A DNA stretch of 19,722 nt from positions 855-20,576 of the forward strand of contig DHJA01000166.1 in assembly GCA_002404095.1 (NCBI GenBank), read 5' to 3'. Position numbers and translations under genes: made by a program. Position 1 is the stretch's first letter. Every line of letters begins with the position of its first letter. A model generated the notes under the pieces. It searched no databases. It worked only from the letters and a program-made list of their open reading frames with translations, and was not told the origin of the DNA. Below are positions 1 through 5,810 of the stretch, piece by piece. The DNA is from Planctomycetaceae bacterium UBA4732. GTDB lineage: Bacteria; Planctomycetota; Planctomycetia; Gemmatales; Gemmataceae.

Positions 1-125
<125 letters not shown>

Positions 126-235
126 CTACTTCCCCTATTCTGCCGCAGGAAAAGGGGAATCGCAAGGGAAGAGCGAAAAGAAAGGGTAGAATGCCAACAA
201 CGCGGCATAGCATAAATCCGTTCTCGGAGACCGGC

Positions 236-1000
236 ATGAACCCCGACGACTTGCGATCCCTGCTCGAACAGGTTCAGACCGGACGACTAAGCGTAGACGC
301 GGCAGTCAAGAGTGTGCAATCCTCCGGCGTCGGCGACCTCGGCTATGCGCAAGTGGACCTCAACCGCCGGCAACGTTGCGGCTTTCCCGAAGTGATCTTT
401 TGCGAGGGAAAAGCGGGTGACTGGGTCGAAGGAGTGGTGCGCCGACTCGTCGAAGCGGGAGAGGATTGTCTCGCCACGCGCGTCAACCCGGAGCAAGCGG
501 TGCACCTAGCTTCCTGTTTTCCCCAGGCGGAACAGGATCGCATCGCCCGCACTTTCTGGCTGCCGGCCATCGGCCGCGCCGTTCAGGCGCCCGCTGGTCG
601 CGTCGTGGTAATCACCGCCGGCACCAGCGACTTGCCCGTGGCGCAAGAGGCGGTCGTCACGGCGAAGGCTTTGGGCTGCGGAGTGCAGTTGTTGGCCGAC
701 GTCGGGGTGGCGGGCCTTCATCGGCTTTTGCGCCAGCGCGATCAGTTCACGGGGGCCGACGCCATCGTGGTGGCGGCGGGCATGGACGGCGCCCTACCGA
801 GCGTGGTGGGCGGGCTGGTCGATTGTCCGGTGATCGCGGTGCCGACCAGCATCGGCTACGGCGCCGCCTTCCACGGCCTCGCGGCCTTACTGACCATGCT
901 GAATGCGTGTTCCGCCAACGTGGTCGTGGTAAACATCGACGCCGGTTTCAAGGCGGGTTACGTCGCGGCGCTGATTGCCCGGCGCGGAGCAGGTTTGTAA
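236..1000 (+). CDS. larB: LarB, nickel-pincer cofactor biosynthesis carboxylase/hydrolase
   Basis: LarB acts first in making the nickel pincer nucleotide cofactor of lactate racemase and related epimerases: it carboxylates the pyridinium ring of nicotinic acid adenine dinucleotide and releases AMP. The 254-residue protein has the family layout: an N-terminal region (DLRSLLEQVQTGRLSVDAAV, residues 5-24; GYAQVDLNR, 36-44; GFPEVIFCEGK, 49-59) and a C-terminal AIR-carboxylase-like domain (GRVVVITAGTSDLPVAQEA, 121-139; VVAAGMDGALPSVVGGL, ~178-194; VPTSIGYG, 202-209). I chose ATG 236 because GGAGA at 226-230 precedes it at a good distance and homologues start near MxxxxLRxLL. In-frame starts at 191 and GTG 116 would only add unconserved residues. 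LarC and LarE, needed for the cofactor, are not in the window, so the gene is separate from them or orphaned. Confidence 0.93.
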   Translation: MNPDDLRSLLEQVQTGRLSVDAAVKSVQSSGVGDLGYAQVDLNRRQRCGFPEVIFCEGKAGDWVEGVVRRLVEAGEDCLATRVNPEQAVHLASCFPQAEQDRIARTFWLPAIGRAVQAPAGRVVVITAGTSDLPVAQEAVVTAKALGCGVQLLADVGVAGLHRLLRQRDQFTGADAIVVAAGMDGALPSVVGGLVDCPVIAVPTSIGYGAAFHGLAALLTMLNACSANVVVVNIDAGFKAGYVAALIARRGAGL

Positions 1001-1077
1001 CCTGTCTGATGAAATAATGCGGGGCTTCCAGCGAATAAGAGGGCGGCGAGAAAAAAACATTCAGGGGAGGGACGACG

Positions 1078-1557
1078 ATGGTGGAGTCTACAATGGGGTT
1101 CTACGGGGCGATAGTCGTGGTCGCGTTGTTCGCTTTCGGCGTCTGGATCGACTACCGCAAGAAGAAGGACGAGAACGACGCCGCCCACCGGGAGCGGATG
1201 AAGGCTCTCGAATTGGGTTTCCAGCCGCCGGACGCGGAAATAGCGCGAGCCAAAGCCTACGCCAGCGCGGCATGGGCGGCGGGGCTTATCGGACTGTTCG
1301 TGCCGTTGGTGGTAGTGGGTCTGGCCTTTGCCGGCTCTATCGCCGCGTTAGCGAATGTAAGAACGTGGGAGAATATCGCCGGCCCACTCACCATAGGATG
1401 GTTGATCGCGGGCGCCAGTGTGTTGGTCGTCATTCTACGGAGCCTAAGCGTTATTCGTCAGCTTCCGCGGCCGACCGGAGAACCGCGAGCGTCGGCCCCG
1501 CAAAAGCAGGCAATCGCCTCTCCGACTGGGTTCCGAGAAGAGCGTTTGGAGTTGTGA
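1078..1557 (+). CDS. Small membrane protein of unknown function
   Basis: This 159-residue protein has an N-terminal hydrophobic segment (about residues 6-21), then a strongly charged stretch (DYRKKKDENDAAHRERM, about 23-39) leading to KALELGFQPP. Two more hydrophobic helices follow (about 60-90 and 103-122), and the tail is polar. The pattern of one helix, a charged 'ERMKALELG' linker and a helical pair resembles small bacterial membrane proteins of the DUF6249 kind, but I cannot assign a family with confidence. ATG 1078 has GGAGG at 1066-1070, seven bases upstream. It lies 77 bases after larB on the same strand, so co-transcription is possible, though the gap is long enough for its own promoter. 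No catalytic motif is visible. Confidence 0.75.
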   Translation: MVESTMGFYGAIVVVALFAFGVWIDYRKKKDENDAAHRERMKALELGFQPPDAEIARAKAYASAAWAAGLIGLFVPLVVVGLAFAGSIAALANVRTWENIAGPLTIGWLIAGASVLVVILRSLSVIRQLPRPTGEPRASAPQKQAIASPTGFREERLEL

Positions 1558-1606
1558 ATCTGCCTTGGAGGCTTTATCTCACGATAACGAGGAAATTCCA
1601 TTTTCG

Positions 1607-2032
1607 TCACTTGTGTTTCCGGCGCAGCGCCGCCGGCGGCAGACTTCGTCGTATCTCTTTGCGAACTTGTCTCGCAATTGCTACAGCTTTGCGCGCTTCA
1701 GTCAAAGATATAGCAGGCTCTGACACAGGATACCGAAGCGTTACGGCATACTTCGTAAAGCGGGACTGGACCTCTTTCTCCAGCTTGGGCCGGAGTTTTG
1801 GCGGCAACAAAGCGCGCAGGAGGCGAATGTCGTGGGTTCTGGGAAAAGTGGCTGCCCGAGAAATGAGGAGAGCCTTGATATACTTCTCGACACATTGTTG
1901 AGCGTGAAAGCAAACCGTATCCGTGGGACATTCTATTCCCAAGGTGAGCGTATGAGCCGCGTTCGTCAGGTCGTTCTCGGCCTTATCGATCCATTCGCGT
2001 ATTACGGCGAGTAAAGGATTAGGGGCGGGCAT
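1607..2032 (-). CDS. HEPN-domain protein, partner of the MNT nucleotidyltransferase
   Basis: This 141-residue all-helical protein matches the HEPN family (PF05168). The helix with AQQCVEKYIKALL is at residues 44-56, the THDI..L motif at 66-71, and Y...RYP at 95-102. HEPN proteins paired with a minimal nucleotidyltransferase act as toxin-antitoxin systems: in the best studied pair (HepT/MntA) the HEPN member is an RNase that its partner inactivates by adding AMP. In this subfamily the canonical R-x4-6-H RNase motif is not obvious, so ribonuclease activity is inference. The start ATG lies inside the last 14 bases of the upstream nucleotidyltransferase gene, an overlap that implies translation from one mRNA. 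The basic tail (LRRKHK) is typical of nucleic-acid binding proteins, but proves nothing. Confidence 0.85.
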   Translation of the reverse strand: MPAPNPLLAVIREWIDKAENDLTNAAHTLTLGIECPTDTVCFHAQQCVEKYIKALLISRAATFPRTHDIRLLRALLPPKLRPKLEKEVQSRFTKYAVTLRYPVSEPAISLTEARKAVAIARQVRKEIRRSLPPAALRRKHK

Positions 2033-2354
2033 ACAGCACCTTGCCTTCCTTGGCTGCCGGCCATTCGATCGTGCCGAACACCTCTTTACGCCAGGCGAAA
2101 TCCGCCGGTCTTGTGACGATTATGTCCGTGGGCACGAGGATGTGATGAAGCGCCAGGTGAATCTCCAGCCCCATCTCAAAGGCGCTTCCCTCAAAATCCA
2201 TCACGACGAGCAGATCCACGTCGCTGTCCGGCCCGGCCTCGCCGCGCGCGTGCGAACCGAAGAGGATTACTTGTTCCGGATGAAACTTCCGCACGATTCG
2301 TTGCACCATGCGAGCGATGGTCGTCTTCGTGGCCGTTTTGCTGATTCTGGGCAT
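2019..2354 (-). CDS. Minimal nucleotidyltransferase (MNT/MntA-like antitoxin)
   Basis: This is a 111-residue polymerase-beta-fold minimal nucleotidyltransferase. The full catalytic signature GSx10DxD is present: GSHARG at residues 33-38 and SDVDLLV at 44-50 (D45, D47), with a third likely metal ligand at D77 in PTDIIV. Members of this group add AMP to a Tyr of the linked HEPN toxin and so neutralise it. AAGGA (complement of 2361-2365) precedes ATG 2354 by six bases. The gene is first in a two-gene operon with the overlapping HEPN gene, the usual MNT-HEPN order. Since all catalytic residues are kept, the pair is probably functional. Confidence 0.88.
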   Translation of the reverse strand: MPRISKTATKTTIARMVQRIVRKFHPEQVILFGSHARGEAGPDSDVDLLVVMDFEGSAFEMGLEIHLALHHILVPTDIIVTRPADFAWRKEVFGTIEWPAAKEGKVLYARP

Positions 2355-2742
2355 GATCGATCCTTTAACATCGGAATCAGCCGGAGATAGGAAGGATAGT
2401 CATCGTCTCAAAAATGACGAACTTTCCCTCGCCCCATCGCCGCGTCCGACCTCGTTCATGATAGCTCCTCCGATGCGCCCCCGAAACAGAATCGGTCAAA
2501 ATGGACTACATCAGACCCGAATGGCACTTACTTTTGAGTAACGCGTTTTGCCGAATACACTTGCGGCGATGGCTCCCCAGGCGGTTTGGCAAATTCATCA
2601 GCCGCGAGCCGCGAATTTCCAAGGATTTCGCAGCTTACCGTCCCCAAACCGCATCACCGCCAAGGAACGTAAGGTGTTGGAGACATTGACCTTGCTTCAA
2701 AAATAAGTGCCATTCGTTCCTGACGCCTTTTGTCTTCTTGTC
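2355..2742. other. Gene-free stretch between MNT and the lone HEPN gene
   Basis: This 388-base stretch holds no convincing gene on either strand. Its left part (2355-2510) should carry the promoter of the minus-strand MNT-HEPN operon. Its right part is almost entirely the inverted-repeat element described separately (2518-2716). Short open frames across it lack a ribosome-binding site and family-like sequence. Confidence 0.6.
2518..2716. mobile_element. Small inverted-repeat element (MITE-like), ~199 bp
   Basis: The left end (2518-2537, CGAATGGCACTTACTTTTGA) and the reverse complement of the right end (2697-2716, CGAATGGCACTTATTTTTGA) match at 19 of 20 bases. A weaker match (TCAG, then three mismatches) extends the repeats outward to 2511 and 2723. 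The interior has no transposase gene. This is what a non-autonomous transposon mobilised in trans looks like. I see no clear target-site duplication, so the exact borders are uncertain. Alternatives are a decayed insertion sequence keeping only its ends, or a long hairpin with a regulatory role. Confidence 0.55.
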
Positions 2743-3210
2743 TTACTTCCCCGCTTCCTGCCGGTCGAGAGTCAGCACGGTCTGCACCCCGTCCTCGCGG
2801 AAGCGCAGGTCGGCGCGAACGCTACGGATCTGCTCCAGCAGCCGGCCGATGGCCGCGTCGGCTGGGGAATGAACGATGCCATGCACCGCCCGATTCCGCT
2901 TGTCTCGCCAGTCGTCTAGTGCGGAGGCGAGATCCGCGAAGTGGCCATTAGAGGCGGGTTGTGGATGCGCTTTCCGCCAGCGTTTGACTAGATTTGCGAG
3001 AGGTTCAAATCGGCCGCCGGGCGGCCAACCGATGGCGTTCAGGTACGCCAACAGCCGATCCGTGATGATGCTTTCAAGGATGGCAATCGCCTCGAACGGG
3101 AACCCGTGTTCGCAGGCAAGCGAGACGCGGGTCCATGCCTCGCGGTAAGCCAGATATTTGGCCGCGTCACCGTTAATTGGCTTGTCCGGCGGCGTTGACT
3201 TCAGGGGCAT
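2743..3210 (-). CDS. HEPN-like protein with R-x4-H motif
   Basis: This 155-residue, mostly helical protein has no family I can name firmly, but the C-terminal half carries DDWRDKRNRAVHGIVH (residues 99-114). Within it RNRAVH (105-110) fits the R-x4-6-H ribonuclease signature of HEPN domains, and an earlier helix has a conserved-looking acidic residue (ILESIITDRL, 44-53). HEPN domains of this kind are common in abortive-infection and toxin-antitoxin proteins. Start ATG 3210 is preceded by AAGGTG. It stands alone on the minus strand just downstream of the MITE-like element (27 bases from its stop) and near the MNT-HEPN pair. A cognate antitoxin is not evident next to it. Function as an RNase is inference from the motif. 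Confidence 0.7.
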   Translation of the reverse strand: MPLKSTPPDKPINGDAAKYLAYREAWTRVSLACEHGFPFEAIAILESIITDRLLAYLNAIGWPPGGRFEPLANLVKRWRKAHPQPASNGHFADLASALDDWRDKRNRAVHGIVHSPADAAIGRLLEQIRSVRADLRFREDGVQTVLTLDRQEAGK

Positions 3211-3379
3211 TCATCACCTTCAACTTTGGCGTTTGTAAAAATCCCCGAATTGCTGATCCCGAAGAACTCTACAACAGAACAAGGCGCTGCCAGCACACCA
3301 GGGGTCGCAATAAAGCGTCCCGGAGATTAACGCCAACCCCGCTGCCCCGCCTGTTAAGCGTGGTGTTAGGCGGATTCGC

Positions 3380-3589
3380 TTACAGATCCCCCAAGACCTC
3401 GATCAGTGATTGGCAAGAATCACACTCCCAAGTTGTGATACGAGCACGTGGAATCTGCTGTGCCTGCAAAGTCCCGCTTTGGCTCCGAACATCATGCTGA
3501 AACCGGGCGCTATGGAACGTAAACCCGTCTTCGCTGCCGCAGTCCGGGTTTGGGCACTTCTCTGGTTTCTGTCCTACATTTACTGGCAT
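3380..3589 (-). CDS. Small zinc-ribbon protein
   Basis: This 69-residue protein has two cysteine knuckles, CPNPDC (C12, C17) and CDSC (C56, C59), the usual arrangement of a treble-clef or zinc-ribbon domain spanning the whole chain. No enzyme motif is seen; such small proteins bind nucleic acid or protein partners. AGGAGG (complement of 3595-3600) sits five bases before ATG 3589 and overlaps the stop codon of the upstream gene (3600-3602), which points to translational coupling. The two genes therefore very likely form one operon and may act together. Confidence 0.75.
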   Translation of the reverse strand: MPVNVGQKPEKCPNPDCGSEDGFTFHSARFQHDVRSQSGTLQAQQIPRARITTWECDSCQSLIEVLGDL

Positions 3590-3599
3590 CGCAACCTCC

Positions 3600-4040
3600 T
3601 CAGCCTACGAGGATCCGACCTGCTACGACAACCACGCCAAAGGCAGTACCGGCAAGAAGAAAAACCATACCGGCACACCCGGAAGTTCCCGGTGCGCCTG
3701 ACACCGCTTTTGCCTGCTGCTCCGAAACTGGAAACTTCTCGGTCAGTTTGTCGATGACGAACTGGATGAGCTTACCTTGCTGACCGCCTTCAGTTAGGGA
3801 CGCTTGACCGCCCGACTCGGCCTTCACGGTCACCATCGTCTCGTTGTCTTCGATCCCGGTAACGCTGATGGTGACGACCTGCCCCCAAGCCCACCCTCCG
3901 CCTGATGCAGAGTATTTGATCTGCCTGGCGGCGGAGTTCGTTTCGGACACCGCGTACCCAGCGGCGTTCACGAGTTTTACGACTGCGCCCCATACTTTTT
4001 CGGCCTCAGCCTCGACTGTCACCGACTGCGACTTTGCCAC
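3600..4040 (-). CDS. Tail-anchored protein of unknown function
   Basis: This 146-residue protein has a soluble domain (about residues 1-105) with an alternating strand pattern (SVTVEAEAEKVWGAVVKLVNAAGY, then QIKYSASGG and VVTISVTGI, TMVTVKAE). The N-terminal part recalls SRPBCC/START-like or other small alpha/beta ligand-binding folds, but I do not recognise a family. A single hydrophobic C-terminal segment (about 121-144, GCAGMVFLLAGTAFGVVVVAG) would anchor it in the membrane with the domain in the cytoplasm. No signal peptide is visible. It is the first gene of a two-gene unit with the zinc-ribbon protein, ten bases upstream of it. Confidence 0.65.
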   Translation of the reverse strand: MAKSQSVTVEAEAEKVWGAVVKLVNAAGYAVSETNSAARQIKYSASGGGWAWGQVVTISVTGIEDNETMVTVKAESGGQASLTEGGQQGKLIQFVIDKLTEKFPVSEQQAKAVSGAPGTSGCAGMVFLLAGTAFGVVVVAGRILVG

Positions 4041-4326
4041 GGCTCGTCTCCTGCTTGCCGAACTTATTGTTATTTCCAGTTAAATTCAGGGGATGGTGGG
4101 ACTATCTTACTCAGAAGTCCCAATTACCGGACGAGAAAATTACTTATATTACCGTACCAAATATCTCTTTATCTACTGCTCGTCGGTCGGTTGTTGCAGA
4201 ACCTTTCCGTTCTATAAGCCTAAGCGTCGGTTACGGACAATAGGGGCCAACCTTTCCGGGATATTTCTTGGCTTTTCGACCTTCCCGCAGCAGCCTGCTA
4301 TGAGCCGCTCGAATGACGGCGACCCC
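4041..4326. other. Gene-free stretch with AT-rich core and repeat copy A
   Basis: No gene is seen. A hairpin can form at about 4097-4120 (GGGACT/AGTCCC arms). Next to it is an unusually AT-rich core (about 4135-4178) flanked by a 9-base inverted repeat (ACCGGACGAG at ~4127, CTCGTCGGT at ~4179; one bulged base). The AT-rich core is a reasonable place for the promoter of the minus-strand gene that starts at 4040. The right part (4221-4280) is copy A of a diverged repeat also found upstream of the sigma factor gene. Confidence 0.5.
4221..4280 (+). repeat. Diverged direct repeat, copy A
   Basis: This 60-base stretch aligns without gaps to 5111-5170 at about 43 of 60 positions. The best-kept blocks are AAGCGTCGGTT, GGGGCCAA and TTTnCTTGGC. 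It lies just past the 3' end of the minus-strand zinc-ribbon membrane gene, and no plus-strand gene follows it closely. It may be a decayed copy of the sigma-gene upstream region. Confidence 0.6.
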
Positions 4327-5064
4327 TTATCTTTCCAGAAACTCCCTGATACGCCGGTCCATCGACCTCACTTTGCGTGCTACATCTACGGCAAGCCAGA
4401 GTAAACTCCTCCACGCTAAAAGAAGTGGAAAGGAGAAGATTGCCGATAGCACGCTCATCCAAAGCAGCCCGATAGCGCCTCCAGAGTTTCCGGACGAATT
4501 GGCAACAGCGACAAAGGCTACAAGAATGCCCATTCCGAATGCAACCAAACCCAGGAAAAAGCCTACATCGGCGCAAAAAATAGTCGCCCTAAAGCACCAC
4601 GGCTCAATTTCCTGTTCCTCTACCAATAATCGTCCCCCGTAATCTGTATCGCGCAGGGGCAAATGGCTTGGGTAATACTGACGAGGCTTTGCGCTCTCCT
4701 GTTTGGCTGCGGTCTCGTCGTCCGCCAGGGCGGCCAATATATCCCGCGCCTTCTGTTGGCCCCCCTCATCCGGTTTAGTCTGTCCATCCTCCAAGCCCCA
4801 CCGATTCCGGCTGGGCGAGTGGGACTGTGCGGCGCTTTGTTGCGGAGCGGGAATATCCGCTTCTTGCTCCGAAAGCAAATCGGTGGCTAATTGTTCCACG
4901 TTTACACCTGCGCGAGGTGGCAGTGCAGATTGGTTAGCCGCAGGTCGAGGACTTGGAATGATGAACGGATGATCGCAGATTGGGCATTTCGTCTTCTTGC
5001 GGACCGCCTTGTCGGGCGTCGTAAACTTCGAGCGGCAGGACGGGCATAGGATGCTAATTGGCAC
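4327..5064 (-). CDS. Zinc-ribbon membrane protein
   Basis: The protein starts with an N-terminal zinc ribbon (CPSC about residues 7-10, CPIC about 26-29, in the pattern ISILCPSCRSKF...KKTKCPICDHPFIIP). This is common in planctomycete proteins of unknown function. A long polar, low-complexity linker follows. The C-terminal part has two hydrophobic segments (FCADVGFFLGLVAFGMGILVAFVAVA and IGLLWMSVLSAIFSFPLLLAW) and ends in a basic tail (SMDRRIREFLER). I chose GTG 5064 (245 residues) because family members begin only a few residues before the first CPxC, and AAAGGA lies about ten bases upstream. The longer frame to 5262 runs through the sigma-gene control region and looks spurious. The gene is flanked on both sides by copies of a 60-base repeat. 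Function unknown. Confidence 0.7.
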   Translation of the reverse strand: MPISILCPSCRSKFTTPDKAVRKKTKCPICDHPFIIPSPRPAANQSALPPRAGVNVEQLATDLLSEQEADIPAPQQSAAQSHSPSRNRWGLEDGQTKPDEGGQQKARDILAALADDETAAKQESAKPRQYYPSHLPLRDTDYGGRLLVEEQEIEPWCFRATIFCADVGFFLGLVAFGMGILVAFVAVANSSGNSGGAIGLLWMSVLSAIFSFPLLLAWRSLLWLAVDVARKVRSMDRRIREFLER

Positions 5065-5110
5065 TGCCAACGTTTCCTTTCTGGTGCGTTCACAAGGGTT
5101 GCCGTTAAGT

Positions 5111-5170
5111 AAAGCGTCGGTTTCGTTGAGAAGGGGCCAAATTTTTCGGCATTTTCCTTGGCGTTCCGGT
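5111..5170 (+). repeat. Diverged direct repeat, copy B, upstream of the sigma factor gene
   Basis: This copy pairs with 4221-4280 (about 43 of 60 identical). It lies about 60-120 bases before the sigma-gene ATG at 5228, a position suited to a promoter or leader element for the sigma/kinase operon. The blocks shared by both copies (AAGCGTCGG, GGGGCCAA, CTTGGC) are those most likely to matter. A promoter role is inference; I cannot identify clear -35/-10 boxes. Confidence 0.55.
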
Positions 5171-5262
5171 CCCGAACTTGCTACCCTCAACTTTGCAACG
5201 CTTTGTGGCCAGCAACGGAGGCCGACAATGATTGACTCCCCCCCCTGGGTTCGCTCCAGCAT

Positions 5263-5808
5263 TTGCTCGACGCCCTTCGAGCCGGCGACGACTCCGCGCG
5301 AGAAGGACTCTTACAGCACACGATTGGCCGTTGCCGTGAACTGGCCAGGCGGATGTTAAACAAAGCGTGGGACTTGCGTCAAATCGATCAAACGGACGAC
5401 GTGGCTCAAAAGGCCATGCTTCGGCTCTACAAAACCCTCGCGCATGTCAAGCCGCCGGACGCCGCCGCTTTCTATGGTCTTGCCGCCAGACAAATCCGCT
5501 GGGTGCTGGGCGACCTGGCGCGGGAGATGGGAACGGCCAAAGTCGTAGGCTATCGGGCCGACCTGCCCGAAGCGGAAGACCCATTTTCCGGGCCGGCCGA
5601 CCTTGCCGAGTGGTCGGAGTTTCATGAGAAAATAGACGGTTTGCCGGATGAACAGCGCGAAATCTTCGACCTCCTTTTTTACGAAGGGCTGACCCAAGAG
5701 GAAGCATCCGCCGTACTGGAAATGTCTGTGCGTAGCATAAAGAGGCGTTGGCAGCGGGCGCGGCTGTCTCTCGCCCACGCTCTGCACGGCGAATGGCCCA
5801 GGGTCTAA
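5263..5808 (+). CDS. ECF RNA polymerase sigma factor (kinase-linked type), start frameshifted
   Basis: This is an extracytoplasmic-function sigma factor. Region 2 spans roughly residues 15-90 (LARRMLNKAWDLRQIDQTDD, VAQKAMLRLYKTL, FYGLAARQIRWVLGDLARE). Region 4 spans 125-175 (LPDEQREIFDLLFYEGLTQE and the helix-turn-helix EASAVLEMSVRSIKRRWQRAR). The type is that found directly before Ser/Thr kinase genes in planctomycetes. The open frame seen here can start only at weak codons (TTG 5263, or CTG 5245) with no ribosome-binding site. A perfect start exists at ATG 5228 with GGAGG at 5217-5221, but it is in another frame because the C tract 5238-5245 has eight C. Nine would give MIDSPPLGSLQHLLDALRAG, the N-terminus expected for the family. 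The gene ends two bases before the kinase ATG, so the two are co-expressed. Confidence 0.88.
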   Translation: MLDALRAGDDSAREGLLQHTIGRCRELARRMLNKAWDLRQIDQTDDVAQKAMLRLYKTLAHVKPPDAAAFYGLAARQIRWVLGDLAREMGTAKVVGYRADLPEAEDPFSGPADLAEWSEFHEKIDGLPDEQREIFDLLFYEGLTQEEASAVLEMSVRSIKRRWQRARLSLAHALHGEWPRV

Positions 5809-5810
5809 GC

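Noticed and set aside
975..1901. 308-codon plus-strand open frame over the membrane-protein gene
   Set aside because: Arg-rich shadow of the 1078-1557 gene that also runs into the HEPN gene's antisense; no motif and no good start.
3278..3371. attC-like segment (AACAAGGCGCTGCC ... GTTAGGC) upstream of the zinc-ribbon gene's 3' end
   Set aside because: The 3' core fits GTTRRRY but the two ends do not pair as an attC must; the GCTGCC blocks are in direct, not inverted, orientation. GTTAGGC is expected by chance in 20 kb.
5065..5262. N-terminal extension of the zinc-ribbon membrane protein
   Set aside because: It covers the sigma factor's ribosome-binding site and repeat B, and adds no recognisable sequence before the first zinc knuckle.
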